A stretch of 15,650 nt of DNA from Anaerolineales bacterium (GTDB taxonomy: Bacteria; Chloroflexota; Anaerolineae; Promineifilales; Promineifilaceae): assembly GCA_020432595.1 (NCBI GenBank), contig JAGQGA010000049.1, positions 1 through 15,650 on the forward strand, written 5' to 3'. Of the stretch, positions 1 through 7,084 are shown piece after piece (position 1 is the stretch's first letter; each line of letters starts with the position of its first letter). The notes below the pieces were generated by a model. The model was not told the origin of the DNA, searched no databases, and worked only from the letters and a program-made list of their open reading frames with translations. The translations under genes were made by a program, and so were the position numbers.

Positions 1-63
1 GTATTCAAGCCTCTTGATCATTATTGTAGAACACCGCCCATAGATATTCTCCAGATTACAAAA

Positions 64-108
64 CTGTAACCTAACTGAAACCAAACCGAAACCTGCCGCC
101 ACCATAAT
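64..108 (+). promoter_or_regulatory. Candidate PhoB/OmpR-class activated promoter
   Basis: Three 7-mers lie in direct orientation with exactly 4 bp between them: CTGTAAC at 64-70, CTGAAAC at 75-81 and CCGAAAC at 86-92, giving an 11-bp period. This is the geometry of Pho boxes and related OmpR-family sites. A good -10 hexamer, CATAAT, lies at 103-108, 10 bp after the last repeat, and no convincing -35 is present, as expected when an activator replaces sigma contacts. The predicted transcription start near 115 would leave a short leader before the ribosome site at 127-131. The regulator is unknown; the family assignment is inference. Confidence 0.45.
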
Positions 109-126
109 GCCACCATCAGCTTGATT

Positions 127-131
127 GGAGG
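127..131 (+). promoter_or_regulatory. Shine-Dalgarno GGAGG that sets the start of the MacA-like gene
   Basis: GGAGG sits 5 bases before the ATG at 137. It overlaps the in-frame TTG at 125, so the longer reading from that TTG is unlikely. Confidence 0.75.
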
Positions 132-136
132 TAGTT

Positions 137-1435
137 ATGCGGCGAATCTGGATTTTTTTGGTGGTGGGGTTAACGGCCGTTCTCATTGCCGCAGCCATTT
201 ACTTTGGTTACCCCATCACACAGCCAGCGGCCGAAACGGCCGTTTCTCCCCCCGTCACCATCCCCGTCAGCCAGGGCGACGTGGAGCAAACCGTCACCGC
301 CCCCGGCCAACTGGTCAGCACCCAGGATGAACTGCTCAGTTTAGCTGTGGGCGGGCGGCTGCTCCAGCTTAATGTGCGCCCTGGCACCATTGTCCAGGCA
401 GGCGACGTGCTGGCGCAAGTTGACCCCGCTCCCTATGCCGTCGCCCTCACCGAAGCCAGACTGCGGCTAAAACAAGCCCAGGCGGAGCAGCAGCAAGCCA
501 TTGCCGCCGCCGAACTGACGGTGGCCGATGCGGAAACGGGGGTGAGCCAGGCGCAGGCGCAATTTCCTGCCATCACCGCTGCTGAACTGCGGCTGCAAAC
601 GGCCGTTGAGTCCGAACAGCGAGCAGCAGTGGAATACGATAAGGCAGTTAACCGCCCCTGGGAGCCAGACGATGTGACGGAAAGCTATCGGCTGGGGCTG
701 GTGGCGGCGCAGCGGGAACGGGCGGTGGCGGAATCGGAGTTAACGGCCGTTCGTAACCAGCAGTGGGCCGCCGGGGAAGCCATTGCCAGCCGCCGCACCC
801 AGGTTGAACAAGCCAACCTAAACCTCAACTATCTGCAAGAAAACGGCATTGACCCGCTGCTGACGCTGGCTGTTTCCCAAGCCGAGGCCAACTTTGCCGC
901 CACCAAGCTGGTCGCTCCCTTTGACGGTGTGGTGCTGGATGTGTTGGTGCAGCCAGGGGAGACGTTGGCGGCCGGGCAAGGGGTGCTGCTGCTCACCGAC
1001 CCGACACAGGGGGAGGTACGAACGACGGTGATCGAAGAGGATTTGCCGCTGACCCAACTGGGGCAAACGGCCGAAATTTTCTTTGATGCCCAGCCGGAAA
1101 TCGCGGTGCAGGGGACGGTGGCGCGGATTGTGCCGCGTCGGGTGGTGGGGGAAGAACGGCCGTTGTACCACGTCTATCTCACCCTCAACGACCCCATCCC
1201 GCCCGGCGTTTACCCCGGCATGACCGCCGATGCCGCCATCATCATCGCCCGCCACAGCAACGTGCTGCGCCTTCCCCGCGCCCTTGTTCCCACCCGGGCC
1301 AACGGCACGGCCACCCTCGCCCTCTGGCAAAACGGCCAGGAACAACCCCGCACTATCACCGTTGGTCTACGCGGCGATGCTTATGTGGAGATTGTGGATG
1401 GGTTGGAGGTGGGAGATGAGGTGGTAGCGGAATAA
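137..1435 (+). CDS. MacA/HlyD-type membrane-fusion protein of an ABC exporter
   Basis: The 432-residue product has one N-terminal membrane anchor (about residues 4-24). Next comes the first half of a biotinyl-lipoyl-like domain (about 48-98, with the G-D-V-L-A-Q-V-D turn), a long Ala/Gln/Glu-rich helical hairpin (about 102-255), and the second lipoyl half around L-V-A-P-F-D-G-V-V (258-266). Beta-barrel and membrane-proximal domains finish the protein. This is the order in MacA-type periplasmic adaptors, which link an ABC permease to the outside and stimulate its ATPase. The ATG at 137 has a strong ribosome site. The ATPase and permease follow directly. Five copies of AACGGCCGTT lie in the gene. 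Substrate cannot be read from sequence; antibiotics, peptides or lipids are all known for the family. Confidence 0.88.
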   Translation: MRRIWIFLVVGLTAVLIAAAIYFGYPITQPAAETAVSPPVTIPVSQGDVEQTVTAPGQLVSTQDELLSLAVGGRLLQLNVRPGTIVQAGDVLAQVDPAPYAVALTEARLRLKQAQAEQQQAIAAAELTVADAETGVSQAQAQFPAITAAELRLQTAVESEQRAAVEYDKAVNRPWEPDDVTESYRLGLVAAQRERAVAESELTAVRNQQWAAGEAIASRRTQVEQANLNLNYLQENGIDPLLTLAVSQAEANFAATKLVAPFDGVVLDVLVQPGETLAAGQGVLLLTDPTQGEVRTTVIEEDLPLTQLGQTAEIFFDAQPEIAVQGTVARIVPRRVVGEERPLYHVYLTLNDPIPPGVYPGMTADAAIIIARHSNVLRLPRALVPTRANGTATLALWQNGQEQPRTITVGLRGDAYVEIVDGLEVGDEVVAE

Positions 1436-1439
1436 AAAG

Positions 1440-1516
1440 AATGGGACGCAGATTTACCTGATTTTCCTGATGTTGCACGGCGACCGCTTCGCGTACAGGC
1501 AAATCTGCGTCCTATT
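1440..1516. repeat. Intergenic inverted repeat (GGACGCAGATTT family)
   Basis: The arms at 1440-1460 and 1496-1516 pair over 21 bases with 2 mismatches and share a perfect 12-bp core GGACGCAGATTT. The loop is about 35 bases. The element fills most of the spacer between the membrane-fusion and ATPase genes. There is no T-run after it, so an intrinsic terminator is not supported. It is one of a set of such hairpins at gene junctions in this window. Confidence 0.85.
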
Positions 1517-1534
1517 TATTGACTGGCTCGAATC

Positions 1535-2215
1535 ATGACAACCTTGATCAACATCCACCAACTAACCAAAACCTATCAAATGGGTGAAAGCACCGTTCAT
1601 GCCTTGCGTGGGGTGAGTTTCACTGTTGCCAGGGGCGAATTTGTGGCACTGATGGGGCCATCGGGCAGCGGGAAGTCTACGCTGATGCACCTGCTGGGCT
1701 GTTTGGACACCCCCACAAACGGCCGTTATGAGTTGGCTGGGCAAGACGTGGGGCGGCTGTCGCGGCGGGCGCGGGCGCGGGTGCGGAATGAGCAAATTGG
1801 CTTTGTGTTTCAAACGTTCAACCTGCTGCCCCGGCTATCAGCGTTGGCGAATGTAATGCTGCCGCTGCAATATCGGGGGCGGTTGGCGGGGAATGTGGTG
1901 GGGAAAACGGCCGTTTCTGCCCTCGAACAAGTGGGGTTGGCCGACCGAATCCACCACAAACCGACCGAACTCTCTGGCGGCCAGCGGCAGCGCGTCGCCA
2001 TCGCCCGCGCCCTCGTCACCGACCCCGCCCTCATTTTGGCCGACGAACCCACCGGCAATCTTGATTCCCAAACGGGGCAGGAAATTATGGCCCTGCTGCA
2101 ACAGCTTCATCAAAACAGCCGTACCATCATCCTCGTCACCCACGATGCCGACGTGGCCGCCCAAACGCAGCGGGTGCTGCGAATGCACGATGGAGCAGTA
2201 ATCAGTAACCAGTAA
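1535..2215 (+). CDS. MacB/LolD-type ABC transporter ATP-binding protein
   Basis: The 226-residue protein has Walker [10 protein letters not shown] (41-49), Q-loop Gln93, signature LSGGQ (146-150), Walker B LILADE (166-171) with catalytic Glu171, D-loop, and switch His203. Length and motifs fit the MacB/LolD/FtsE family, which pairs with FtsX-fold permeases; the permease is the next gene. E. coli MacB fuses both parts, while here they are separate, as is common outside Proteobacteria. No clear Shine-Dalgarno precedes the ATG. The last residues and stop codon (A-V-I-S-N-Q-stop) are written by the first units of the intergenic repeat at 2196, so the native C-terminus seems to have been replaced or extended by repeat DNA. 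Confidence 0.93.
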   Translation: MTTLINIHQLTKTYQMGESTVHALRGVSFTVARGEFVALMGPSGSGKSTLMHLLGCLDTPTNGRYELAGQDVGRLSRRARARVRNEQIGFVFQTFNLLPRLSALANVMLPLQYRGRLAGNVVGKTAVSALEQVGLADRIHHKPTELSGGQRQRVAIARALVTDPALILADEPTGNLDSQTGQEIMALLQQLHQNSRTIILVTHDADVAAQTQRVLRMHDGAVISNQ

Positions 2216-2269
2216 TCAGTAATCAGTAGACAGTGAACTGATTACCGATCACTGATTACCGATTACCCA
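2196..2269. repeat. Intergenic inverted repeat built of AATCAGT heptads, overlapping a gene end
   Basis: The left arm (about 2196-2234) is a degenerate 7-bp tandem array of the unit AATCAGT, with AACCAGT variants. The right arm (about 2237-2268) is its complement, with units ACTGATT and CGATTAC. The left arm begins inside the ATPase gene and contains its stop codon. It closely resembles the element at 8977-9033. Confidence 0.85.
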
Positions 2270-2276
2270 ACACCTC

Positions 2277-3569
2277 ATGACCTTCCTCAACACCCTCCGC
2301 ACCGCCTTCAACGGCATCTTTAGCAACCTGCTCCGCGCTGGGCTGACCACGCTGGGCATTGTCATCGGCGTGGCCTCGGTCATCACCATGTTGGCCTTGG
2401 GCAACGGGGCGCGGGCGGCGGTGGATGCCAACTTCCGCTATCTCGGTTCCGACGTGGTGCAAATTGGCGTGAAGGAAAAGATTGACCAGGGGGAATTTGT
2501 CCCTGTCGGCCAAATTTTGTCTTATGAAGACGGGCTGGAAATGGCGCGTCAGGTGGCGCTGGTTGACCAAGTGATTATGTCCATTGCCGGGGAGGGCAAG
2601 GTGCGGCACGGGCGCAATGTAGTGGACATGCCCATTTTGGGGGCGACGGCCGACGCACTGCTGACGCTGATTGCGCGTCAGGAGGTGCAGCCGGTGGCTT
2701 GGGAGCTGGGTAAACGGCCGTTACCCGCCGACTTTCTTGCCCAGGGTCGCTTCTTCACCCCCGCCGAAGTCATTGCCGGAGCCGATGTCTGCGTACTGGG
2801 TCACAAAACCGCCCGCGACCTCTTTGGCGGCGACAATCCGCTGGACGAACTGGTATGGGTGAACCGCCGCCGCTGCATCGTCATTGGCGTGTTGACCGAA
2901 CTGGAAGTGACTAACCCCACGTTGCGCAACCGCACCCGCCCCAATGAAAGCTTCTACCTGCCTATCAGCACCGCCATCGCCAACCTGTTTGACCATCCGC
3001 CATCGGTGGTGGTTACGGCGCGGGTCAGCGATGAGGCGCGGATGGGGGAGGCGCGGCAGCAAATTACCGCCTATTTGCGGCAGCGGCACGGGGTAGAAAA
3101 GGATGCGACCGGGGTCTATGCCGATGACTTTGAGCTGACGACGCGGCAAGACATTTTAGGAGCGCAGCAGGAGGCGGCGCGAACGTTTGCCTTTCTGCTG
3201 GCAGCGATGGCAACGGTGTCACTCGTTGTCGGCGGCATTGGCATCATGAACGTGATGCTGGTGAGCGTGACGGAGCGCACCCGCGAAATTGGGGTGCGGA
3301 TGGCGGTGGGGGCGACGCAGCGGGACATTGTGGGGCAGTTTTTGCTGGAATCGGTGCTGATTAGTACCGGGGGCGGGCTACTGGGAGCAGCAGTGGGGGT
3401 GTTATCCATCCCACTTGCAGCGGGTCTCAACCGAGGGGTGGCGCTGCTCTCGCCGCAAAGCATCCCGCTGGCACTGGGGGTGGCGCTGTTAACCGGGCTT
3501 TTGTTTGGCCTCTATCCGGCGTTGCGAGCTTCACGGCTCGATCCGATTGAAGCGTTAAGGTATGAATAA
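2277..3569 (+). CDS. MacB/FtsX-fold ABC transporter permease
   Basis: The 430-residue protein has the MacB-type layout: a short cytosolic N-terminus, TM1 (about 19-41, with the T-L-G-I-V-I-G-V-A-S motif), a large extracytoplasmic domain (about 45-300), then TM2 (about 304-328), TM3 (about 352-378) and TM4 (about 395-418). The loop after TM2 carries the conserved T-E-R-T-R-E-I-G-V-R-M-A-V-G-A coupling motif that contacts the ATPase, and the end (L-D-P-I-E-A-L-R-Y-E) is typical of the family. It should pair with the upstream ATPase and membrane-fusion protein in a mechanotransmission exporter. No ribosome site is visible; the preceding bases are the repeat arm. Confidence 0.92.
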   Translation: MTFLNTLRTAFNGIFSNLLRAGLTTLGIVIGVASVITMLALGNGARAAVDANFRYLGSDVVQIGVKEKIDQGEFVPVGQILSYEDGLEMARQVALVDQVIMSIAGEGKVRHGRNVVDMPILGATADALLTLIARQEVQPVAWELGKRPLPADFLAQGRFFTPAEVIAGADVCVLGHKTARDLFGGDNPLDELVWVNRRRCIVIGVLTELEVTNPTLRNRTRPNESFYLPISTAIANLFDHPPSVVVTARVSDEARMGEARQQITAYLRQRHGVEKDATGVYADDFELTTRQDILGAQQEAARTFAFLLAAMATVSLVVGGIGIMNVMLVSVTERTREIGVRMAVGATQRDIVGQFLLESVLISTGGGLLGAAVGVLSIPLAAGLNRGVALLSPQSIPLALGVALLTGLLFGLYPALRASRLDPIEALRYE

Positions 3570-3649
3570 TGGAGAATGGGAAATGGAGAATGGAGAATGG
3601 AGAACGAGACACTCATTCCCAATTCTCAATTTTTAATTCCCCATTCTCT
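3570..3649. repeat. Intergenic inverted repeat built of GGAGAAT heptads
   Basis: The left arm (3570-3604) repeats GGAGAAT with GGGAAAT variants; the right arm (about 3615-3649) repeats the complement ATTCTC/ATTCCC. It begins at the base after the permease stop and ends just before the ribosome site of the next gene. Confidence 0.85.
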
Positions 3650-3664
3650 ATTTGGAGATGTGTG

Positions 3665-4231
3665 ATGAATCGTAACATGTGGTTTGTGATAGGTGGAATT
3701 GTTGTGGTTTTGCTGTTAGCGGCGGGGGGATTAACGGCCGTTCGTCTCCTCAGCACCCAGGCGCAGGCAGAAAAGGATTATGGCTCAGGGGTGCAGGTGT
3801 TTGAGGATGTGATGGACGATGGCAGCGGCAACCCGGTGTCCGTGCGGACGGTTGTGCAGCCAGCAGCAGAGCTACCAGATGAATCGGCAGTCGGAGGTGG
3901 GGTGATTACCCGCAATGGTGATAGCAGCGTCTTTATTGGCACGGGGTCAACCTCGGTCAATGTCGTGGTGGAAAACGGCGAGCCAACGGTGACAACCGAT
4001 TTTAGCGGGCCAGAGTTGGAAGCTGTGCTGACGCGAGACACTCTGTTTTACCAGGATGAAACGGATTTGACGCTGGACTTTTCGCAGTCGGGGGAGCGGG
4101 TGGTGCAGCAGAAGGTGCGGGAAGTGGAACGGCCGTTAACCTTCCCCGAAGGCGGCTCCATTACCGTGTGGGGAGAAAAACGGGGGGACAGGATTGTGGC
4201 AACTGTAGTGGTGTTTGGCGAGGTGCAATAA
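3665..4231 (+). CDS. Membrane-anchored protein of unknown function, paralogue 1
   Basis: The 188-residue product has one N-terminal membrane segment (about 6-28) followed by an exported domain. I do not recognise the family with confidence. The C-terminus (S-I-T-V-W-G-E-K-R-G-D-R-I-V-A) recalls the small OB-like DUF5666 type, which is only a suggestion. It is clearly paralogous to the next gene; shared blocks are A-G-G-L-T-A-V-x-L-L, P-A-A-E-L-P, G-P-E-L-E, S-G-E-R-x-V-Q-Q and W-G-x-x-x-G-D-R-I. The start at 3665 is chosen because GGAG (3654-3657) lies 7 bases upstream. A longer in-frame start at 3569 would translate the intergenic repeat and place the hydrophobic segment far inside. Position after the exporter and before MoxR suggests an accessory envelope role (inference). 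Confidence 0.8.
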   Translation: MNRNMWFVIGGIVVVLLLAAGGLTAVRLLSTQAQAEKDYGSGVQVFEDVMDDGSGNPVSVRTVVQPAAELPDESAVGGGVITRNGDSSVFIGTGSTSVNVVVENGEPTVTTDFSGPELEAVLTRDTLFYQDETDLTLDFSQSGERVVQQKVREVERPLTFPEGGSITVWGEKRGDRIVATVVVFGEVQ

Positions 4232-4233
4232 GA

Positions 4234-4297
4234 GGAGATTGGGAGATTGGGAGATTAGAGATTGTACGCCAATCCCCAATCTCTAATCTCTAATCTC
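4234..4297. repeat. Intergenic inverted repeat built of GGAGATT heptads
   Basis: The left arm (4234-4263) has units GGAGATT, GGGAGATT and AGAGATT; the right arm (4271-4297) has AATCCCC and AATCTCT units. The loop is 7 bases (4264-4270). It occupies nearly the whole spacer between the two paralogues. Confidence 0.88.
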
Positions 4298-4310
4298 AAA
4301 GGATAAGCCA

Positions 4311-4907
4311 ATGAACAGATGGACTATTGGACTCATAATTATAGTAGGGCTAGGTTTGCTAGTGGCGGGGGGATTAACGGCCGTTAAGCTGCTTAATCAA
4401 GATGAGGGAGAAACGGCCGTTGCGGCCGGCGGTGGTCGTGTCATCCAGTCGGTGGCCGTGGCCGAAGGCGGTGCGCCTGTTGCCGTGCAAACCACCATCT
4501 TGCCCGCCGCCGAACTGCCCACCGAACCCGCCGCTGCCAGCGGCATCCTGGTGCGGCGCGAAGACAATTCGCTGACGGTTGGCACGGGCGGCATTGAGGT
4601 GAATGTGGAGGTGGCGGTGGACGGCGACACGGGGCAGGAAACGGTACAAGCCGTTCCACGCGCCACTGGGCCAGAGCTTGAGGTTGTGGTGGGGCGAAAC
4701 ACTACCCTCTATCTGGATGTAACCGACTACAGCATGGGTGACGCGCCGGAAAGTGGTGAGCGCACCGTGCAGCAGCAGGTGCGGCCAGTAGATTCGCTGG
4801 AAGATTTGCCTGAAAACGCCGAAATCCAGGCGTGGGGCAACCGCAGCGGCGACCGCATCACCGCCGATGTGCTGGTCTTTGGCACGCTGCCGCTGCCGGG
4901 AAATTAA
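4311..4907 (+). CDS. Membrane-anchored protein of unknown function, paralogue 2
   Basis: The 198-residue product has a single N-terminal membrane segment (about 5-28) and an exported domain. It aligns along most of its length with the preceding gene and keeps the G-P-E-L-E, S-G-E-R-T-V-Q-Q and W-G-N-R-S-G-D-R-I blocks. The two genes share an identical 22-base stretch (3721-3742 and 4364-4385) ending in AACGGCCGTT. The ribosome site AAAGGA (4298-4303) is 7 bases before ATG. A second palindrome copy 26 bp downstream encodes E-T-A-V. Conserved Asp/Glu/Arg residues look structural; no catalytic motif is visible. Tandem duplication is the simplest origin. Confidence 0.82.
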   Translation: MNRWTIGLIIIVGLGLLVAGGLTAVKLLNQDEGETAVAAGGGRVIQSVAVAEGGAPVAVQTTILPAAELPTEPAAASGILVRREDNSLTVGTGGIEVNVEVAVDGDTGQETVQAVPRATGPELEVVVGRNTTLYLDVTDYSMGDAPESGERTVQQQVRPVDSLEDLPENAEIQAWGNRSGDRITADVLVFGTLPLPGN

Positions 4908-4949
4908 TGAGAAAATTTGTCTTTTACACCAAAAATCTTATCCTTATCT

Positions 4950-5012
4950 GAGATTAGAGATTGGAGATTGGAGATTGTGAACAACATCAATCTCCAATCT
5001 CCAATCCCCAAT
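4950..5012. repeat. Intergenic inverted repeat built of GGAGATT heptads
   Basis: The left arm (4950-4976) has AGAGATT/GGAGATT units and the right arm (4989-5012) has AATCTCC/AATCCCC units. The same unit is used at 4234-4297 and 6049-6118. The rest of the 139-base spacer (4908-4949, 5013-5046) shows no other structure except the GGAG ribosome site at 5037-5040. Confidence 0.87.
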
Positions 5013-5046
5013 CGCCAACAAACCAACAACCATTTCGGAGAAGATC

Positions 5047-6039
5047 ATGGATTTTACCAGCGTGCAGGAACTGAATGCGCGAGTGGAGCGGGAAAGTGCT
5101 TTTTTGCAGCCGCTGCGGGATGAAATTGGCCAAATTATGGTGGGGCAGCAGGCACTGATAGACCGCGTGCTGATTGCGCTGCTGGCCGACGGCCACATTT
5201 TGCTGGAAGGGGTGCCGGGGCTGGCAAAAACGCTGCTCATCAAAACGGTGGCACAGGCCATTCAAGCCACTTTTTCCCGCATTCAGTTCACCCCCGACCT
5301 GCTGCCGGCCGACCTGCTTGGCACCCAAATCTACAACCCGCGCACCCATGAGTTTACGGTGCATAAGGGGCCGCTGTTTGCCAACCTGGTGCTGGCCGAT
5401 GAAATTAACCGCGCTCCGGCCAAGGTGCAAAGTGCGCTGCTGGAGGCGATGCAGGAGCGGCAAATCAGCATTGGCGACACCACCTTCCCGTTGGGGGAGA
5501 TGTTTTTGGTGCTGGCGACGCAGAACCCGATTGAGCAGGAGGGAACCTACCCGCTGCCAGAGGCGCAGGTGGATCGCTTTATGCTCAAGGTGCTGGTGGG
5601 CTATCCTAACCGAGCCGAGGAGCGGCTGATTATTGACCGGATGACTGGGGTGGAGTTGCCGTCGGTGAGCCAGTTGGTGACACCGGAGACGATTTTAAGG
5701 GCAAGAACGGCCGTTTCCCAAATCTACGTAGACGACAAAATCAAGGAATACGTCCTCGATCTCATCATCGGCACGCGGGAACCCGAAGGGCAAGGGCTGG
5801 CCGATTTGCGCCCCCTCATCGCCTTTGGTGCCTCCCCCCGCGCCGGCATCTTCATGATTTTGGCTGCCCGCGCCCACGCCTTCTTGCAGGGGCGCGGTTT
5901 CGTCACCCCCGAAGATATCAAGCAAATTGCCCCCGACGTGCTGCGCCACCGCATCATCACCACCTATGAAGCCGAAGCCGAAGAGGTGACGACGGATGAG
6001 ATTGTGCGGCGGCTGTTGGCGCGGGTGGAGGTTCCATAA
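5047..6039 (+). CDS. moxR: MoxR-family AAA+ ATPase
   Basis: The 330-residue protein shows all MoxR landmarks: Walker A E-G-V-P-G-L-A-K-T (54-62), the family block Q-F-T-P-D-L-L-P-A-D (80-89), Walker B LVLADE (114-119) followed by I-N-R-A-P, sensor 1 A-T-Q-N-P (157-161), arginine-finger region V-D-R-F (175-178) and sensor 2 G-A-S-P-R-A (261-266). MoxR proteins act as chaperone-like remodelling ATPases on metal-binding VWA partners, and those partners follow here in the usual order. GGAG (5037-5040) lies 6 bases before ATG. One palindrome copy (5706) marks a sharp change from G-ending to C-ending codons. Confidence 0.95.
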   Translation: MDFTSVQELNARVERESAFLQPLRDEIGQIMVGQQALIDRVLIALLADGHILLEGVPGLAKTLLIKTVAQAIQATFSRIQFTPDLLPADLLGTQIYNPRTHEFTVHKGPLFANLVLADEINRAPAKVQSALLEAMQERQISIGDTTFPLGEMFLVLATQNPIEQEGTYPLPEAQVDRFMLKVLVGYPNRAEERLIIDRMTGVELPSVSQLVTPETILRARTAVSQIYVDDKIKEYVLDLIIGTREPEGQGLADLRPLIAFGASPRAGIFMILAARAHAFLQGRGFVTPEDIKQIAPDVLRHRIITTYEAEAEEVTTDEIVRRLLARVEVP

Positions 6040-6048
6040 AAAAAGACT

Positions 6049-6118
6049 AGAGATTGGAGATTAGAGATTATGAACCTTCATTAATCTCCAATCTCCAATC
6101 TCTAATCTCCAATCTCCC
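6049..6118. repeat. Intergenic inverted repeat built of GGAGATT/AGAGATT heptads
   Basis: The left arm is about 6049-6071. The longer right arm (6082-6118) holds five complementary units (AATCTCC/AATCTCT) and abuts the next start codon directly, leaving no room for a Shine-Dalgarno. Confidence 0.87.
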
Positions 6119-6119
6119 A

Positions 6120-7007
6120 ATGCTCTCTTCCGACCTCTTCCGCAAAATCCGCCAAATCGAAATCCGCACTCGGCGGTTGGTCAACGACACCTTTGCCGGG
6201 GAGTACCATTCGGTGTTCAAAGGGCGCGGCATGGCGTTTGATGAGGTGCGCCCCTATTTGCCGGGGGATGAGATTCGCACCATTGACTGGAACGTGACGG
6301 CGCGGATGGGCGACCCGTATGTGAAGCGGTACAGCGAAGAGCGAGAGCTAACCGTGTTGCTGGTGGTGGATGCCAGCGGGTCAGGGGATTTTGGCTCGGT
6401 GGGGCGGTTTAAGCGAGAGTTGGCGGCGGAATTAACGGCCGTTCTCGCCTTCGCCGCCACCAGCAATAACGACAAAGTGGGGTTACTCATCTTCACCAGC
6501 CAGGTTGAACTGTTCATCCCCCCGCGCAAAGGGCGCAAACACATCTTGCGCCTCATCCGCGAACTACTTGCCTTCCAACCGCAGCAGCGCGGCACCGACA
6601 TCAGGCTGGCGCTCGACAGCGTCAACCGACTGCTCAAACGACGTGCCATCGTCTTTGTCGTCTCCGACTTTTTGGCCGACCCCGATAGCTATCGCGGCGT
6701 GCTGACCGTTGCCAACAAACGCCACGACGTGGTGGCCGTAGATGTCCACGACCCGTTGGAAACAGAAATTGCCGATGTGGGGCTGCTGGCACTGGAAGAT
6801 GCGGAAACGGGCGAGGTGGTGTGGGTAGACACCAGCAGCAAGCGGTGGCGCACCGCCTTTGCCGAACGGCAAGCTACCCTCGCCGCCGCCAAACAGCAGG
6901 TGTTCAATCGGGCGCAGGTAGACCGCATCCCCATCACCACCGCCGCCGACTATGTGGTGCCGCTGGCAACCTTTTTCCAGCGGCGCGTGGCGCGGAGTAA
7001 CCGATAG
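6120..7007 (+). CDS. DUF58 family protein of the MoxR/Bat cluster
   Basis: The 295-residue protein carries the DUF58 signature around residues 29-62 (G-R-G-x-x-F-D-E-V-R-P-Y-L-P-G-D, then I-D-W-N-V-T-A-R). A VWA-like core with a metal-site motif D84-A-S86-G-S88 follows in L-L-V-V-D-A-S-G-S. DUF58 proteins sit between MoxR and the Bat VWA proteins in most such clusters; their biochemical role is not settled. No membrane segment is seen, so it is probably cytosolic. The start at 6120 matches the usual beginning of the family. An in-frame ATG at 6054 would prepend a peptide encoded by the repeat. No ribosome site is visible before 6120. Confidence 0.92.
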   Translation: MLSSDLFRKIRQIEIRTRRLVNDTFAGEYHSVFKGRGMAFDEVRPYLPGDEIRTIDWNVTARMGDPYVKRYSEERELTVLLVVDASGSGDFGSVGRFKRELAAELTAVLAFAATSNNDKVGLLIFTSQVELFIPPRKGRKHILRLIRELLAFQPQQRGTDIRLALDSVNRLLKRRAIVFVVSDFLADPDSYRGVLTVANKRHDVVAVDVHDPLETEIADVGLLALEDAETGEVVWVDTSSKRWRTAFAERQATLAAAKQQVFNRAQVDRIPITTAADYVVPLATFFQRRVARSNR

Positions 7008-7009
7008 AA

Positions 7010-7076
7010 GTGGGGAGTAGGGAGTAGGGCGTGGGGTGTGCTTTTCACACCCTACTCCCCACTCCTTACTCCCTAC
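7010..7076. repeat. Intergenic inverted repeat built of AGGGAGT heptads
   Basis: The 31-base arms at 7010-7040 and 7046-7076 pair with few mismatches around a 5-base loop (CTTTT). The unit is AGGGAGT/GGGGAGT. This is the tightest hairpin of the set and should be very stable as RNA. It starts 2 bases after the DUF58 stop. Confidence 0.9.
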
Positions 7077-7084
7077 AAACAGCT

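Noticed and set aside
14..30. TTGATC at 14-19 as a -35 for the first gene
   Set aside because: No suitable -10 lies 16-18 bp downstream; the repeat-plus-CATAAT arrangement is a better candidate.
125..136. TTG start extending the MacA-like protein by four residues
   Set aside because: The TTG overlaps the GGAGG ribosome site that fits the ATG at 137.
3569..3664. Upstream start for the first unknown paralogue
   Set aside because: It would translate the GGAGAAT repeat and bury the membrane segment; the ATG at 3665 has its own ribosome site and matches the paralogue.
4234..6118. Possible CRISPR array from repeated GGAGATT blocks
   Set aside because: The units are contiguous 7-mers in complementary arms with genes between them; there are no unique spacers and no cas genes.
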